Source: Bacillota bacterium (GTDB taxonomy: Bacteria > Bacillota > Clostridia > Oscillospirales > Ruminococcaceae). From it: a stretch of 24,437 nucleotides of DNA. Position numbers and translations under genes: made by a program. The stretch is from the NCBI GenBank assembly GCA_023457355.1, contig JAEWLW010000006.1, positions 1 through 24,437 on the forward strand, in the 5' to 3' direction. Shown one piece after another: positions 15,650 to 23,152 of this stretch. Position 1 is the first letter of the stretch. Each line of letters begins with the position of its first letter. Under the pieces are notes generated by a model. It was not told the DNA's origin. It ran no database searches and was given only the letters and a program-made list of their open reading frames with translations.

Positions 15650-16582
15650 TTACTCGGAAAACAGAGGTGTTGAGAGATAGCGTTCGCCGGTGTCGGGCAA
15701 AATAACGACGATGACCTTGCCTGCGTTTTCAGGACGCTTTGCCAGTTCGGTTGCCGCCCAAACCGCAGCACCGGAAGAAATGCCGACCAAAAGTCCCTCG
15801 GCCTTGGAAATGGCCTTGCCCGTGGCGAAGGCATCTTCATTTTTAACGCGGATAATTTCGTCATAAATAGCGGTATTCAATACGGCAGGGACGAAGCCGG
15901 CGCCGATGCCCTGAATTTTATGGGGGCCTGCTTTGCCCTCGGAAAGTACCGGCGAGCCGTCGGGCTCTACGGCTATAATCTTTATATCAGGATTCTGCGC
16001 CTTTAAAAATTCACCGGTGCCGGTGAGGGTGCCGCCGGTACCCACGCCCGCAACCAGAAAATCCACCTTGCCGTCGGTGTCGGCCCAAATCTCGGGGCCG
16101 GTGGTTGCTTTATGAACCGCGGGGTTGGCGGGGTTGACAAACTGGCCGGGAATAAAGGCGTTGGGCGTTTCTTTTGCCAGTTCCTCTGCCTTGGCAATGG
16201 CGCCGGACATGCCCTTGGCGCCTTCTGTCAACACCAGCTCCGCACCATAAGCCTTGAGCAAATTGCGGCGTTCAACGCTCATCGTTTCGGGCATGGTGAG
16301 AATGATGCGATAACCGCGTGCAGCGGCTACCGATGCCAATCCGATGCCGGTGTTGCCGCTGGTCGGCTCAATGATAACCGAATTGGGGTTTAAGAGCCCT
16401 TTGGCTTCGGCGTCGTCGATCATGGCCTTGGCAATTCTGTCCTTGACGCTGCCAGCCGGGTTAAAGTATTCCAGCTTGCCGATCAAGGTGGCACGCAGGT
16501 CGTTTTGTGTTTCATAATTAGAAAGTTCCAGTAACGGCGTTTTTCCAATGAGATCCGTTAAATTTTTATAAACCTTAGACAT
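15650..16582 (-). CDS. cysK: Cysteine synthase A (O-acetylserine sulfhydrylase)
   Basis: This 310-aa PLP enzyme condenses O-acetylserine with sulfide to give cysteine and acetate, the last step of cysteine synthesis. It has NPAGSVKDR with the PLP Lys47, the substrate loop PTSGNTGIG, the phosphate-binding loop GVGTGGTLTGTG, GISSGAA, and the C-terminal LPDTGERYLSTPLF. Length and motifs are those of CysK. The start at 16582 has GGAGG; an upstream in-frame ATG at 16666 lies across the promoter and is rejected. It is divergent from a LysR regulator, the classic arrangement for a regulated pair. Confidence 0.95.
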   Translation of the reverse strand: MSKVYKNLTDLIGKTPLLELSNYETQNDLRATLIGKLEYFNPAGSVKDRIAKAMIDDAEAKGLLNPNSVIIEPTSGNTGIGLASVAAARGYRIILTMPETMSVERRNLLKAYGAELVLTEGAKGMSGAIAKAEELAKETPNAFIPGQFVNPANPAVHKATTGPEIWADTDGKVDFLVAGVGTGGTLTGTGEFLKAQNPDIKIIAVEPDGSPVLSEGKAGPHKIQGIGAGFVPAVLNTAIYDEIIRVKNEDAFATGKAISKAEGLLVGISSGAAVWAATELAKRPENAGKVIVVILPDTGERYLSTPLFSE

Positions 16583-16627
16583 AAGCTTACCTCCAAACCA
16601 TAATTCATATATGTTTAATATGTTATT

Positions 16628-16656
16628 ATCATAGCAGCCTACAGACCAATTGTCAA
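16628..16656 (-). promoter_or_regulatory. Promoter of cysK
   Basis: On the minus strand TTGACA (16651-16656), 17 bp, and TATGAT (16628-16633) preceded by TGC (extended -10). This is a strong sigma-A match, about 45 bases upstream of the ATG. Confidence 0.75.
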
Positions 16657-16721
16657 TATCTTTCAAATATTTTTATATTAGCCCTATATCGCAAAGATGA
16701 TAAAGATGCGCCGCACCATCA

Positions 16722-16750
16722 TTGTGTCCATCTTGTGCCTGTGTTATGAT
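16722..16750 (+). promoter_or_regulatory. Probable promoter of the LysR-type gene
   Basis: TTGTGT (16722-16727), 17 bp, and TATGAT (16745-16750) with TGT before it (extended -10). The -35 is weak. It is divergent from the cysK promoter, with about 65 bp between the two -35 elements available for regulator binding. Confidence 0.5.
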
Positions 16751-16817
16751 AGCAACAAGCAGTTTTAAAGCCGTTTGGAACTGTTATTTAATGCATATTT
16801 TGCCCGGAGGGAAAACG

Positions 16818-17759
16818 ATGACGCTGCAACAGTTAAAGTATATGATTGAAATTGTCAACTGCGGTTCCATCAATGAAGCGGCCAAAAGACTTTATATCAC
16901 CCAGCCCAGCCTGTCCAATGCCATCAAGGAGCTGGAGACCGAAATTGGCGCAGAATTGTTTATTCGCTCCACCAAAGGCATTACGCTTTCTGTGGATGGC
17001 GCCGAATTTCTCGGTTACGCCCGTCAGGTGATGGAGCAGATGAATTTGCTTGAGCACCGCTATTTGGATAAAGGCCCCGCCCGTCAGCTTTGTTCAATTT
17101 CTACCCAGCACTATGCTTTTGCGGTAAACGCATTCGTCAATCTGATTAAGCGGGTTGATTCAGAGGAATATGCGTTTACCCTGCGGGAGACGCGCACCTA
17201 TGAAATTATTTCAGACGTCAGGAACTTGAGAAGTGAGATTGGGATTCTCTATAAAAATCCGTTTAATGAAAAGGTGATCGACAAACTGCTGCGGGAAAAT
17301 CGTCTGGACTTTCATCCGCTTTTTACTGCGGAACCTCATATTTTCATCAGCAAGCAAAATCCACTGGCAGGGCGGGCATCGGTGACGATGGCGGATCTGG
17401 CGGACTTTCCATATCTTTCTTATGAACAGGGGGACTATAATTCCTTCTATTTTTCGGAGGAGATTTTGAGTACGGTGTTCCATAAAAAGAGCATTCATGT
17501 CAGCGACCGGGCGACACTTTTCAATCTGCTGATCGGGCTGAACGGCTACACGATTTGTACAGGCGTCCTGAATGCCGACCTTAACGGTGACAATATCATC
17601 GCCGTACCGCTGGCGGTGGAAGACTGCATTCAAGTGGGGTGGATCACTAACCATAAGGCGCGGCTGAGCCAGCAGGCAGCCGCTTATATCGAAGAATTGA
17701 AGGCGGTTATTTGTTCCTACGGCCTTGCCGATAACGGCCGGCAGCCCCCGGCCCTGTAA
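16818..17759 (+). CDS. LysR-family transcriptional regulator (possibly MtaR/CysR-like)
   Basis: A 313-aa regulator. The N-terminal winged helix-turn-helix (residues 1-60, MTLQQLKYMIEIVNCGSINE…AAKRLYITQPSLSNAIKELE) is followed by the linker helix and a substrate-binding-like effector domain (about 88-300). The ATG at 16818 follows GGAGGG; an in-frame ATG at 16722 lies on the promoter and is rejected. It is divergent from cysK and upstream of a methionine-synthase-like gene with a MET-box-like site, so control of sulfur amino acid genes is likely. Which ligand it senses is unknown; O-acetylserine or homocysteine are family precedents. Confidence 0.9.
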   Translation: MTLQQLKYMIEIVNCGSINEAAKRLYITQPSLSNAIKELETEIGAELFIRSTKGITLSVDGAEFLGYARQVMEQMNLLEHRYLDKGPARQLCSISTQHYAFAVNAFVNLIKRVDSEEYAFTLRETRTYEIISDVRNLRSEIGILYKNPFNEKVIDKLLRENRLDFHPLFTAEPHIFISKQNPLAGRASVTMADLADFPYLSYEQGDYNSFYFSEEILSTVFHKKSIHVSDRATLFNLLIGLNGYTICTGVLNADLNGDNIIAVPLAVEDCIQVGWITNHKARLSQQAAAYIEELKAVICSYGLADNGRQPPAL

Positions 17760-17766
17760 GCGGGTC

Positions 17767-17783
17767 TATAGTTTCAGGCTATA
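17767..17783. promoter_or_regulatory. MET-box-like LysR operator with overlapping promoter
   Basis: TATAGTTTCAGGCTATA matches 14 of 16 specified positions of the streptococcal MtaR MET-box (TATAGTTTnAAACTATA). It also holds an ATAG-N7-CTAT dyad typical of LysR sites. A TATAAT (17790-17795) follows with no good -35, as expected for an activator-dependent promoter. Confidence 0.55.
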
Positions 17784-17873
17784 GCAAAGTATAATTTTTA
17801 AAACTTACCCATATGCCGGGGCTTGTGCTATCCTTGTCACAATATGTTGAGTTATGACTGAGGAGGAATTACC

Positions 17874-19016
17874 ATGAGCCCCATATTAGAAAATAGCACC
17901 CCGAGAAAAACACCCCCTTTCCGCTATGATGTTGTCGGCAGCTTTTTACGCACACAGGCCATCAAAGATGCGCGCACGCAGTTTGCCGCTGGAAAGATCA
18001 CGCAGCAGGCGCTGACTGAGGTGGAAAATCAGGAGATCGTCCAGTTGGTGGCAAAACAGAAGCAGCTGGGCTTAAAAGCCGTAACCGACGGCGAATTTCG
18101 CCGAAGCTACTGGCATCTGGATTTTTTCTGGGGCTTTGAGGGCGTGGCGCATGTTCTGATGGACCGGGGCTATCTTTTCCACGGTGAGGAGACACGCGCG
18201 GATTCGGCGCGGCTTTCCGGCAAAATCCGTTTCAACGGGCACCCGTTTTTGGCGCATTATCGCTTTTTAAAGGCGGCCGCGGGGGATGATGTGCTCGCAA
18301 GGCAGACCATTCCGGCCCCGGCGCAGTTTTATGCCGAGCTGGTGCGGGGCGTAAACGAAAAGGCTGTGGACGAATTTTACCTGGACCGCGAGTTGCTTTA
18401 CCGTGATATTGCCGCAGCATATCGACAGGCCATTCTGGCGTTTTATGAGCTGGGCTGCCGCAACATTCAGCTGGACGACTGCACTTGGGGCATGCTCTGC
18501 GATGAAAACTTTTGGAAGACGATGGCTGGCGCGGGCTATGACATACAGGCGCTTCAGGCGCTTTATCTCCGCCTGAATAACGATGCGATTGCCGACCTGC
18601 CCGCAGATTTGACGGTGACCACCCACGTTTGCCGCGGCAACTATCACTCCACCTGGGCCACATCGGGTGGGTATGACTCCATTGCGAAAACGCTTTTGGG
18701 CGGCGAAAATGTTTCGGCCTACTATCTGGAGTATGATACCGATCGCGCCGGAGATTTTGCGCCCTTAAAAGCGGTTTCGGATAATAAGATGGTCGTTTTG
18801 GGGCTGGTTTCTTCCAAGACGGGCGTGCTGGAGGCAAAGTCCGATATCATTGGGCGTATCAGAGAGGCGGCGCAGTATATTCCGCTTGAACGCCTTTGCC
18901 TGAGCCCGCAGTGCGGCTTTGCTTCCACCGAAGAAGGCAATATTCTCAGCGAAGAGCAGCAGTGGCAAAAGCTCGCTTTTATCCGTGAGGTGGCCGCAGC
19001 GGTTTGGGGTGAATAA
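17874..19016 (+). CDS. YxjG/YxjH-like cobalamin-independent methionine synthase family protein
   Basis: This 380-aa protein is the MetE C-terminal catalytic domain alone, as in Bacillus YxjG/YxjH. It should transfer a methyl group to homocysteine or a related thiol, giving methionine. It shows FRYDVVGSFLR near the N-terminus, VTDGEFRRSYWHLDF, QLDDCTWG, and the zinc-site residues THVCRGN (His251, Cys253) and SPQCGF (Cys347). AGGAGG lies before the ATG. It lacks the N-terminal half of full MetE, so the methyl donor may differ from polyglutamyl methyltetrahydrofolate. The upstream MET-box-like site and neighbouring LysR and cysK genes support a role in sulfur amino acid supply. Confidence 0.88.
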   Translation: MSPILENSTPRKTPPFRYDVVGSFLRTQAIKDARTQFAAGKITQQALTEVENQEIVQLVAKQKQLGLKAVTDGEFRRSYWHLDFFWGFEGVAHVLMDRGYLFHGEETRADSARLSGKIRFNGHPFLAHYRFLKAAAGDDVLARQTIPAPAQFYAELVRGVNEKAVDEFYLDRELLYRDIAAAYRQAILAFYELGCRNIQLDDCTWGMLCDENFWKTMAGAGYDIQALQALYLRLNNDAIADLPADLTVTTHVCRGNYHSTWATSGGYDSIAKTLLGGENVSAYYLEYDTDRAGDFAPLKAVSDNKMVVLGLVSSKTGVLEAKSDIIGRIREAAQYIPLERLCLSPQCGFASTEEGNILSEEQQWQKLAFIREVAAAVWGE

Positions 19017-19106
19017 ATGCGCCACGCTTTTACGGCAGATTTTTAACAGGCACATCATACTGTCAAAGAAGTGGGATTTCGTAAAGCTTAAGCACCGGGG
19101 AATAGT

Positions 19107-19209
19107 GTGAAAGAACGGCGGGAGCCGCTGCGGGCATCCATGCCGCCCGCAGCGACCAGCGAAGCCGTTTAGCCGCGTAAGCGGCCTGGCGGTGAGCTCC
19201 CACTTTCAC
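19107..19209. other. Three-way-junction structured element
   Basis: A closing helix GTGAAAG…CTTTCAC (19107-19113/19203-19209) and GGGAGC…GCTCCC (19120-19125/19196-19201) encloses two hairpins: CGCTGCGGGC/GCCCGCAGCG (19126-19154) and GCCGC-GTAA-GCGGC (19172-19185). This degree of nested pairing in 103 bases is unlikely by chance. It may be a structured RNA or a palindromic repeat. Confidence 0.5.
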
Positions 19210-19334
19210 GTCGAGGCGCATGTTAATGCGCCGGATTGCTCGCCCGCAGGCGACAAAACAGGCAAATTACCCGTTTTACGAAGCTTGTCAAAAACGAATA
19301 TTTTAGAAAATGTTGCACAAATCAAAAGTTTTGG

Positions 19335-19356
19335 GCAAGCTTTTTCAAAAGCTTGC
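19335..19356. repeat. Perfect palindrome
   Basis: GCAAGCTTTT-TC-AAAAGCTTGC, 10-bp arms with a 2-base centre, in the gene-free stretch 19017-19754. Confidence 0.6.
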
Positions 19357-19413
19357 AGGGTTTGGGACAGCGCTCCAAAGTACCCTGATTCTGTAAGAAG
19401 CGCAGGAGAGGGC

Positions 19414-19489
19414 GCAAAAACAGTCCAGTGAACTGTTTTTGCAGGGAGAACCCTCGCCGGGGGTTCTCCCATGTCGCGATAAGCGACAT
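19414..19489 (+). terminator. Three consecutive hairpins
   Basis: GCAAAAACAGT/ACTGTTTTTGC (19414-19442), GGGAGAACCC/GGGTTCTCCC (19444-19470) and ATGTCGC/GCGACAT (19471-19489) stand in a row. The last is followed by TTTGTTTT, so it may act as an intrinsic terminator on the + strand. The array may also be an eroded repeat. Confidence 0.45.
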
Positions 19490-19537
19490 TTGTTTTATGT
19501 AAATTGCTAAGCCCCTGTCACTTTATTGACAGCCTGG

Positions 19538-19575
19538 AGTGCAGCCTTTGACATCTGTCAAAGGCTGCACTTTTT
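19538..19575 (+). terminator. Strong intrinsic terminator
   Basis: A 16-bp perfect stem (AGTGCAGCCTTTGACA and complement) with a 2-base TC centre and a TTTTT tail. It lies about 520 bases past the methyltransferase stop. A small hairpin (CTGTCA/TGACAG, 19515-19532) just before it could compete with the stem, since both share TGTCA/TGACA. Confidence 0.75.
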
Positions 19576-19688
19576 GTTTGGGCACATGCCTAGAAATGCC
19601 GTTTTAACTGCGCCGCAAACTTTTTCATCCCACAAAGAACTGTTGCCGCGCACCTTTCGTGATAAAAAGAAGCCACAATTAAATAATA

Positions 19689-19717
19689 TTGACAAAAGGA
19701 CCGGGTTATCCTATCAT
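19689..19717 (+). promoter_or_regulatory. Promoter of the Rrf2-family gene
   Basis: TTGACA (19689-19694), 17 bp, TATCAT (19712-19717), about 38 bases before the ATG. AGGA…TCCT symmetry in the spacer could serve for autoregulation. Confidence 0.7.
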
Positions 19718-19754
19718 TTAAAACATATTAATTAAGTATGAAAAGAGTGGCGGA

Positions 19755-20201
19755 ATGAGAATATCTTCGAAAGGGCGTTATGCACTGGCGGCTGTTATGG
19801 ATATGGCGCAGCAGTATGCAAACGGTGAATATATCACGATCATCAGCATCTCTGAAAAGCTGGGCATATCCAAAATCTATCTGGAACAGGTGTTTTCGCT
19901 TTTAAAGCGCGCCCAACTGGTACTGTCGGTGAAGGGCGCACAGGGGGGTTATCAGTTGACGCGTGCGCCGGGGCAGATAACGGCGCTGGATGTGCTGCTG
20001 GCTGCCGAACAGGCGCTGTTTGAACCAACACAGCAGACGGTTGCCGAAAAAGCGCCTGCCATCGAGGCGGCGTTGCGCGCATCTGTGTTTGATACGTTGG
20101 ATCAGACGGCCAGGACGGCGCTTAAAGGCATCACGATTGCCGATCTTATCGGCGAGGCGGAAAAGCATAAGACGGAGCAGGCCATGATGTTTTATATCTG
20201 A
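19755..20201 (+). CDS. Rrf2-family transcriptional regulator (CymR-like, no Fe-S cysteines)
   Basis: This 148-aa dimeric DNA-binding protein begins with the Rrf2 signature MRISSKGRYALAAVMDMA, then the helix-turn-helix ISEKLGISKIYLEQVFSLLK and the wing VKGAQGGYQLTR (residues about 61-72). No cysteine is present anywhere in the protein, so it cannot hold the Fe-S cluster of IscR or NsrR. In this it resembles CymR, the cysteine-metabolism repressor that acts with CysK. The presence of cysK 3 kb away supports such a role. The ribosome site is weak. The gene has its own promoter and no downstream partner. Confidence 0.88.
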   Translation: MRISSKGRYALAAVMDMAQQYANGEYITIISISEKLGISKIYLEQVFSLLKRAQLVLSVKGAQGGYQLTRAPGQITALDVLLAAEQALFEPTQQTVAEKAPAIEAALRASVFDTLDQTARTALKGITIADLIGEAEKHKTEQAMMFYI

Positions 20202-20337
20202 TGTTCGGGCACCTATTCTGAACCTGCATCATATACTTTTAATAGCTTAACGCATGAAGGGCCGTTTTGCTGCAAAGCCATCCGCCGATGGTATTGAAAA
20301 AAATCTCAACATTTTTTATCAAATCTGTTGACAAACA

Positions 20338-20366
20338 GAATGGCGGCCGCTATAATCAGGGCAAAT
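20338..20366 (+). promoter_or_regulatory. Consensus sigma-A promoter of the T-box operon
   Basis: A perfect TTGACA (20338-20343), exactly 17 bp, and a perfect TATAAT (20361-20366). Transcription should start near 20373, at the head of the T-box leader. The gap 20202-20337 holds only a small CCATC/GATGG hairpin. Confidence 0.9.
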
Positions 20367-20384
20367 AAATATTAAACCTATGAT

Positions 20385-20663
20385 TAAGAAGAGTAGGCAT
20401 CATAAACGCTTTACAGAGAGCTGCAGGTGGTGTGATTGCGGCAGGGACGCATGTTGCTGAATGGACTTATGAGGGCAGGACGAAACGCTGTTGCCGAGTA
20501 GTGCCTGATGGGATTTCCGCCCATTATCAAGGGAACGCATATGGTCGTATGCGACAAAAGCTGGATGCACCGCTTTTAGGCGTTGCGTCAATTCGGGTGG
20601 CACCGCAGGAGATTTATAATCCCTTGTCCCGGTTTTTTATAAACCGTGGGCAGGGGTTTTTTA
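20385..20663 (+). promoter_or_regulatory. T-box leader, apparent tRNA-Trp specifier
   Basis: This leader reads uncharged tRNA and lets transcription continue when the cognate amino acid is scarce. Stem I has AGTA (20392-20395) opposite GAA-TGG-AC (20459-20466), flanked by a helix GGCAUCAU/AUGUUGCU; UGG at 20462-20464 is the specifier, i.e. tryptophan. The AGAGAG (20415-20420) and GGTGGTGTGA (20426-20435) elements of the distal stem are present. The T-box AATTCGGGTGGCACCGC (20590-20606) has UGGC in the bulge, which pairs with an acceptor end GCCA. Bacterial tRNA-Trp has discriminator G, so bulge and specifier agree. The terminator follows at 20621. Confidence 0.9.
20621..20662 (+). terminator. 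T-box-controlled terminator
   Basis: CCCTTGTCCCGG pairs with CCGTGGGCAGGGG (12 bp, one bulge) and is followed by TTTTTT. It competes with the antiterminator formed around the T-box sequence. Confidence 0.88.
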
Positions 20664-20717
20664 TTTGCCCGCGCGATTTAATATTTATTTAAAATTATTA
20701 TTAAGGAGCGGAGAACA

Positions 20718-21905
20718 ATGACATTTGCAACACCAATTATTGCATTCGCAGCCATCGCACTCACCTTTTCGCTGGGCGACTTTGTCGCGCTTAAAACCAG
20801 GGGCATCATCTCATCCTTCATCGTGGCCATTTTGGTTTTCATCACCTTTGGCGGTGTCCTGAAGTTTTTCCCGCCTGACCTGATGGATGTCTCCGGCCTG
20901 ATGGCGGTGATACCCACCTTCGGTATGGCGCTCATTTTAACCAACCTGGGTTCATCGCTGGACCTCAATGAGCTAAAAAGCGAGTGGAAGACGATTTTAA
21001 TTGCGCTGGCGGGCATTATCGGCATTGTCATTGTCTGCTTTACCGCCGGGCAGATGCTGTTTGGCCGGGCCTACGCGCTAAGTGCCATCGCGCCCATTGC
21101 GGGCGGCATTGTCGCAGCCATGATTTCCACCGAGGCCGCCACCGCTGCCGGAAAGGTTGAAATCGCCGCCTTCATCGCTTCCATTCTCTCGATTCAAAAG
21201 CTGATCGGCTTGCCGATCGCCTCCTATTGCCTGAAAAAATCGGCCGATAATTACATAGCCTCGGGCAAACTGACAGGCGACGCCATACATTCGGAAGGCA
21301 AAAAGCTGTCGATCCGCTTCATCCCGGCATTCCCCAAAACGATGGAGACGCCGACCACACATTTTGCCCGGCTGGCGCTCGTGGCGGTGCTGGCGCAGTT
21401 CCTGGCCAAAACCACCCACCTGGATGGAACGCTCTCTTATCTGTTGTGCGGCGTTCTGGGTTCAGCCACCGGTTTTTTGGAGAAAAACTGCCTGAAAAAA
21501 GCGGGTGGCGACGGCATTGTGCTGCTGGCAACCTATGCGTATGTCACCAAGGCGTTTTTAACCATGACCTTTTCACAGTTTTCTCATATTCTGGTTATCG
21601 TGCTGGGCCTGCTGGCCATGGCCGCGGTTGGCATCGCCGTGATTGCCACCCTTATGGGCAAGTTGCTTGGCCACGATATGTATCTCTCAATCGCCACCGG
21701 TCTGTGCTGCATGTTCGGTTACCCGGTGACCTATACAACGGCCATCGAGGCGGTTAACGCCGCGCAGCTGACCCACAGTCTCTCTGACGAAGAAGCGGCC
21801 CGCCTGAGCGATTATTATCTGCCAAAGATGATTATTTCGGGCGTGACATCGGTGAGCATTGTGTCGGTTATCGTGGCCAATATGATTGCTCCGCTGATTT
21901 TTTAA
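20718..21905 (+). CDS. Multi-pass transporter-like membrane protein under T-box control
   Basis: A 395-aa integral membrane protein with about ten hydrophobic spans and short loops. It has a first span at 1-20 (TPIIAFAAIALTFSLGDFVA), LTNLGSSLDLNELKSEWK between spans, and a glycine-rich span IAPIAGGIVAAMISTEAATAAGK that repeats in related form near GLCCMFGYPVTYTTAIEAVN. It is generally like Na+-coupled symporter folds (glutamate symporter or DUF819-type) but I cannot name a family with confidence. AAGGAG precedes the ATG. T-box control with an apparent Trp specifier, plus the amidohydrolase 18 bases downstream, suggests uptake of tryptophan, an aromatic dipeptide or an N-acyl aromatic amino acid. 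Substrate assignment is inference. Confidence 0.75.
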   Translation: MTFATPIIAFAAIALTFSLGDFVALKTRGIISSFIVAILVFITFGGVLKFFPPDLMDVSGLMAVIPTFGMALILTNLGSSLDLNELKSEWKTILIALAGIIGIVIVCFTAGQMLFGRAYALSAIAPIAGGIVAAMISTEAATAAGKVEIAAFIASILSIQKLIGLPIASYCLKKSADNYIASGKLTGDAIHSEGKKLSIRFIPAFPKTMETPTTHFARLALVAVLAQFLAKTTHLDGTLSYLLCGVLGSATGFLEKNCLKKAGGDGIVLLATYAYVTKAFLTMTFSQFSHILVIVLGLLAMAAVGIAVIATLMGKLLGHDMYLSIATGLCCMFGYPVTYTTAIEAVNAAQLTHSLSDEEAARLSDYYLPKMIISGVTSVSIVSVIVANMIAPLIF

Positions 21906-21923
21906 ATGAAAGAAGGATGTCGC

Positions 21924-23114
21924 ATGAACGCTTTTTTATCTGATGCACAATTGATGGCCGAAGAACTGACAGCAAACCGCCGTGCACTGCACCGATTTGC
22001 CGAAACCGGCTTTGACCTGCCGCAGACCACCGCCTTTGTCAAAGAAAAGCTGGCCGAAATGGGGCTGCAACCCATGGATGTAGGGCGGGCGGGTGTCTCC
22101 TGCCTGATTGGCGACCCCGCCAGGGGTAAAACCATTTTACTGCGCTGCGACATGGATGCGCTGCCGATGCAGGAGCAATCCGGCTTGCCGTTTGCGGCCG
22201 AGAACGGGCATTGCCACTCCTGCGGGCATGATTTTCACACCGCCATGCTGCTGGGCGCGGCGCGGTTGCTGAAGGCGCGGGAGGGCGCGCTGGGCGGCGC
22301 GGTCAAGCTGGCGTTCCAGCCTGCGGAAGAAATTCTTTCGGGCGCTGCCGACCTGATTGAAAACGGCATTTTGGAAAATCCGAAAGTCGATGCCGCGCTG
22401 GCACTGCACGTGGCCACCGGCACCGAGCATTCGGATTTGGGCAGGGTTTATTACACGAAGGGGCCGGCCGCTTTTTCGGGGGACGCTGTCAAGATCGAAA
22501 TTTTTGGCAAGGACGCGCACGGCAGTAAGTCCGAAACCGGCGTTGACGCTATCAACGTTGCGGCGCATGTTGTCATTGCTCTGCAGGAAATTATTGCACG
22601 CGAGATCTCCTGCCGGGATCATTCGGTGATTCTGGTGGGGAAAATCAGCGGCGGCACAACCTGCAATACGGTCGCGGGAAAAGCCGAGCTGGAAGTCTCG
22701 GTGCGCACGACGACAGCTGAAAAGCGCGCGTTCTTAAAGCGGCGCATCAAAGAGGTGGCGCAGGGCGTGGCTGCGACGTTCCAGGCGTCCGCCGAAGTCA
22801 CATTTGTCTATGGCATCGCGCCGATGGTGACGGACGTGGCGCTCTCGGAACAGCTGGCCCGGTATGTGGGCGCGGTTATCGGCCCGGAGAACGCTGTTTT
22901 TGCGCCGCCGAATACCGGTACTGAGGATTTTTCGGCCTTCTCAGAGCGGGTGCCCGCGGCTTATTTTACCATCGGTTCGGGCAGCATTGCACAGGGGCAT
23001 CTGCTGACGCTGCATAACCCCGGAATTTTGTTGGACGAAAGCTGCCTGCCGACCGGCGCGGCGGTTTATGCCGGTTGCGCGTTTGGCTTTTTGGTAGAGG
23101 CACACCCGCTTTGA
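21924..23114 (+). CDS. M20 family amidohydrolase (IAA-amino acid hydrolase-like)
   Basis: A 396-aa metal-dependent cytoplasmic amidohydrolase of the M20D type, which cleaves N-acyl or N-aryl-acyl amino acids. The ligand set is complete: Asp76 in RCDMDALP, Cys100 and His102 in HSCGHDFH, Glu135-Glu136 in PAEE, His162 in LHV and His364 in LHNPG. A dimerisation domain fills the middle. The start at 21924 has AGAAGGA six bases upstream; an ATG at 21906 abuts the previous stop but has no ribosome site. It follows the transporter gene and shares its T-box leader, so it probably releases the amino acid from the imported conjugate. Carboxypeptidase activity on aromatic dipeptides is an alternative. 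Confidence 0.88.
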   Translation: MNAFLSDAQLMAEELTANRRALHRFAETGFDLPQTTAFVKEKLAEMGLQPMDVGRAGVSCLIGDPARGKTILLRCDMDALPMQEQSGLPFAAENGHCHSCGHDFHTAMLLGAARLLKAREGALGGAVKLAFQPAEEILSGAADLIENGILENPKVDAALALHVATGTEHSDLGRVYYTKGPAAFSGDAVKIEIFGKDAHGSKSETGVDAINVAAHVVIALQEIIAREISCRDHSVILVGKISGGTTCNTVAGKAELEVSVRTTTAEKRAFLKRRIKEVAQGVAATFQASAEVTFVYGIAPMVTDVALSEQLARYVGAVIGPENAVFAPPNTGTEDFSAFSERVPAAYFTIGSGSIAQGHLLTLHNPGILLDESCLPTGAAVYAGCAFGFLVEAHPL

Positions 23115-23152
23115 GGCGCGGCTTTGTACGGCCTTTTCGGTGCGACGGCGGA

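Noticed and set aside
15355..15705. 116-aa plus-strand open frame
   Set aside because: It runs into the cysK coding region on the opposite strand and is Pro/Arg/Ser-rich in the manner of a shadow frame.
16583..16666. Longer N-terminus for CysK
   Set aside because: It overlaps the strong cysK promoter; GGAGG precedes the ATG at 16582 and the shorter protein has the standard length.
19192..19472. Overlapping 79-aa (+) and 88-aa (-) frames in the gene-free stretch
   Set aside because: They cross hairpins and palindromes, overlap each other, and lack ribosome sites and recognisable motifs.
20432..20692. 86-aa plus-strand frame
   Set aside because: It lies within the T-box leader and terminator; the RNA structure explains the sequence.
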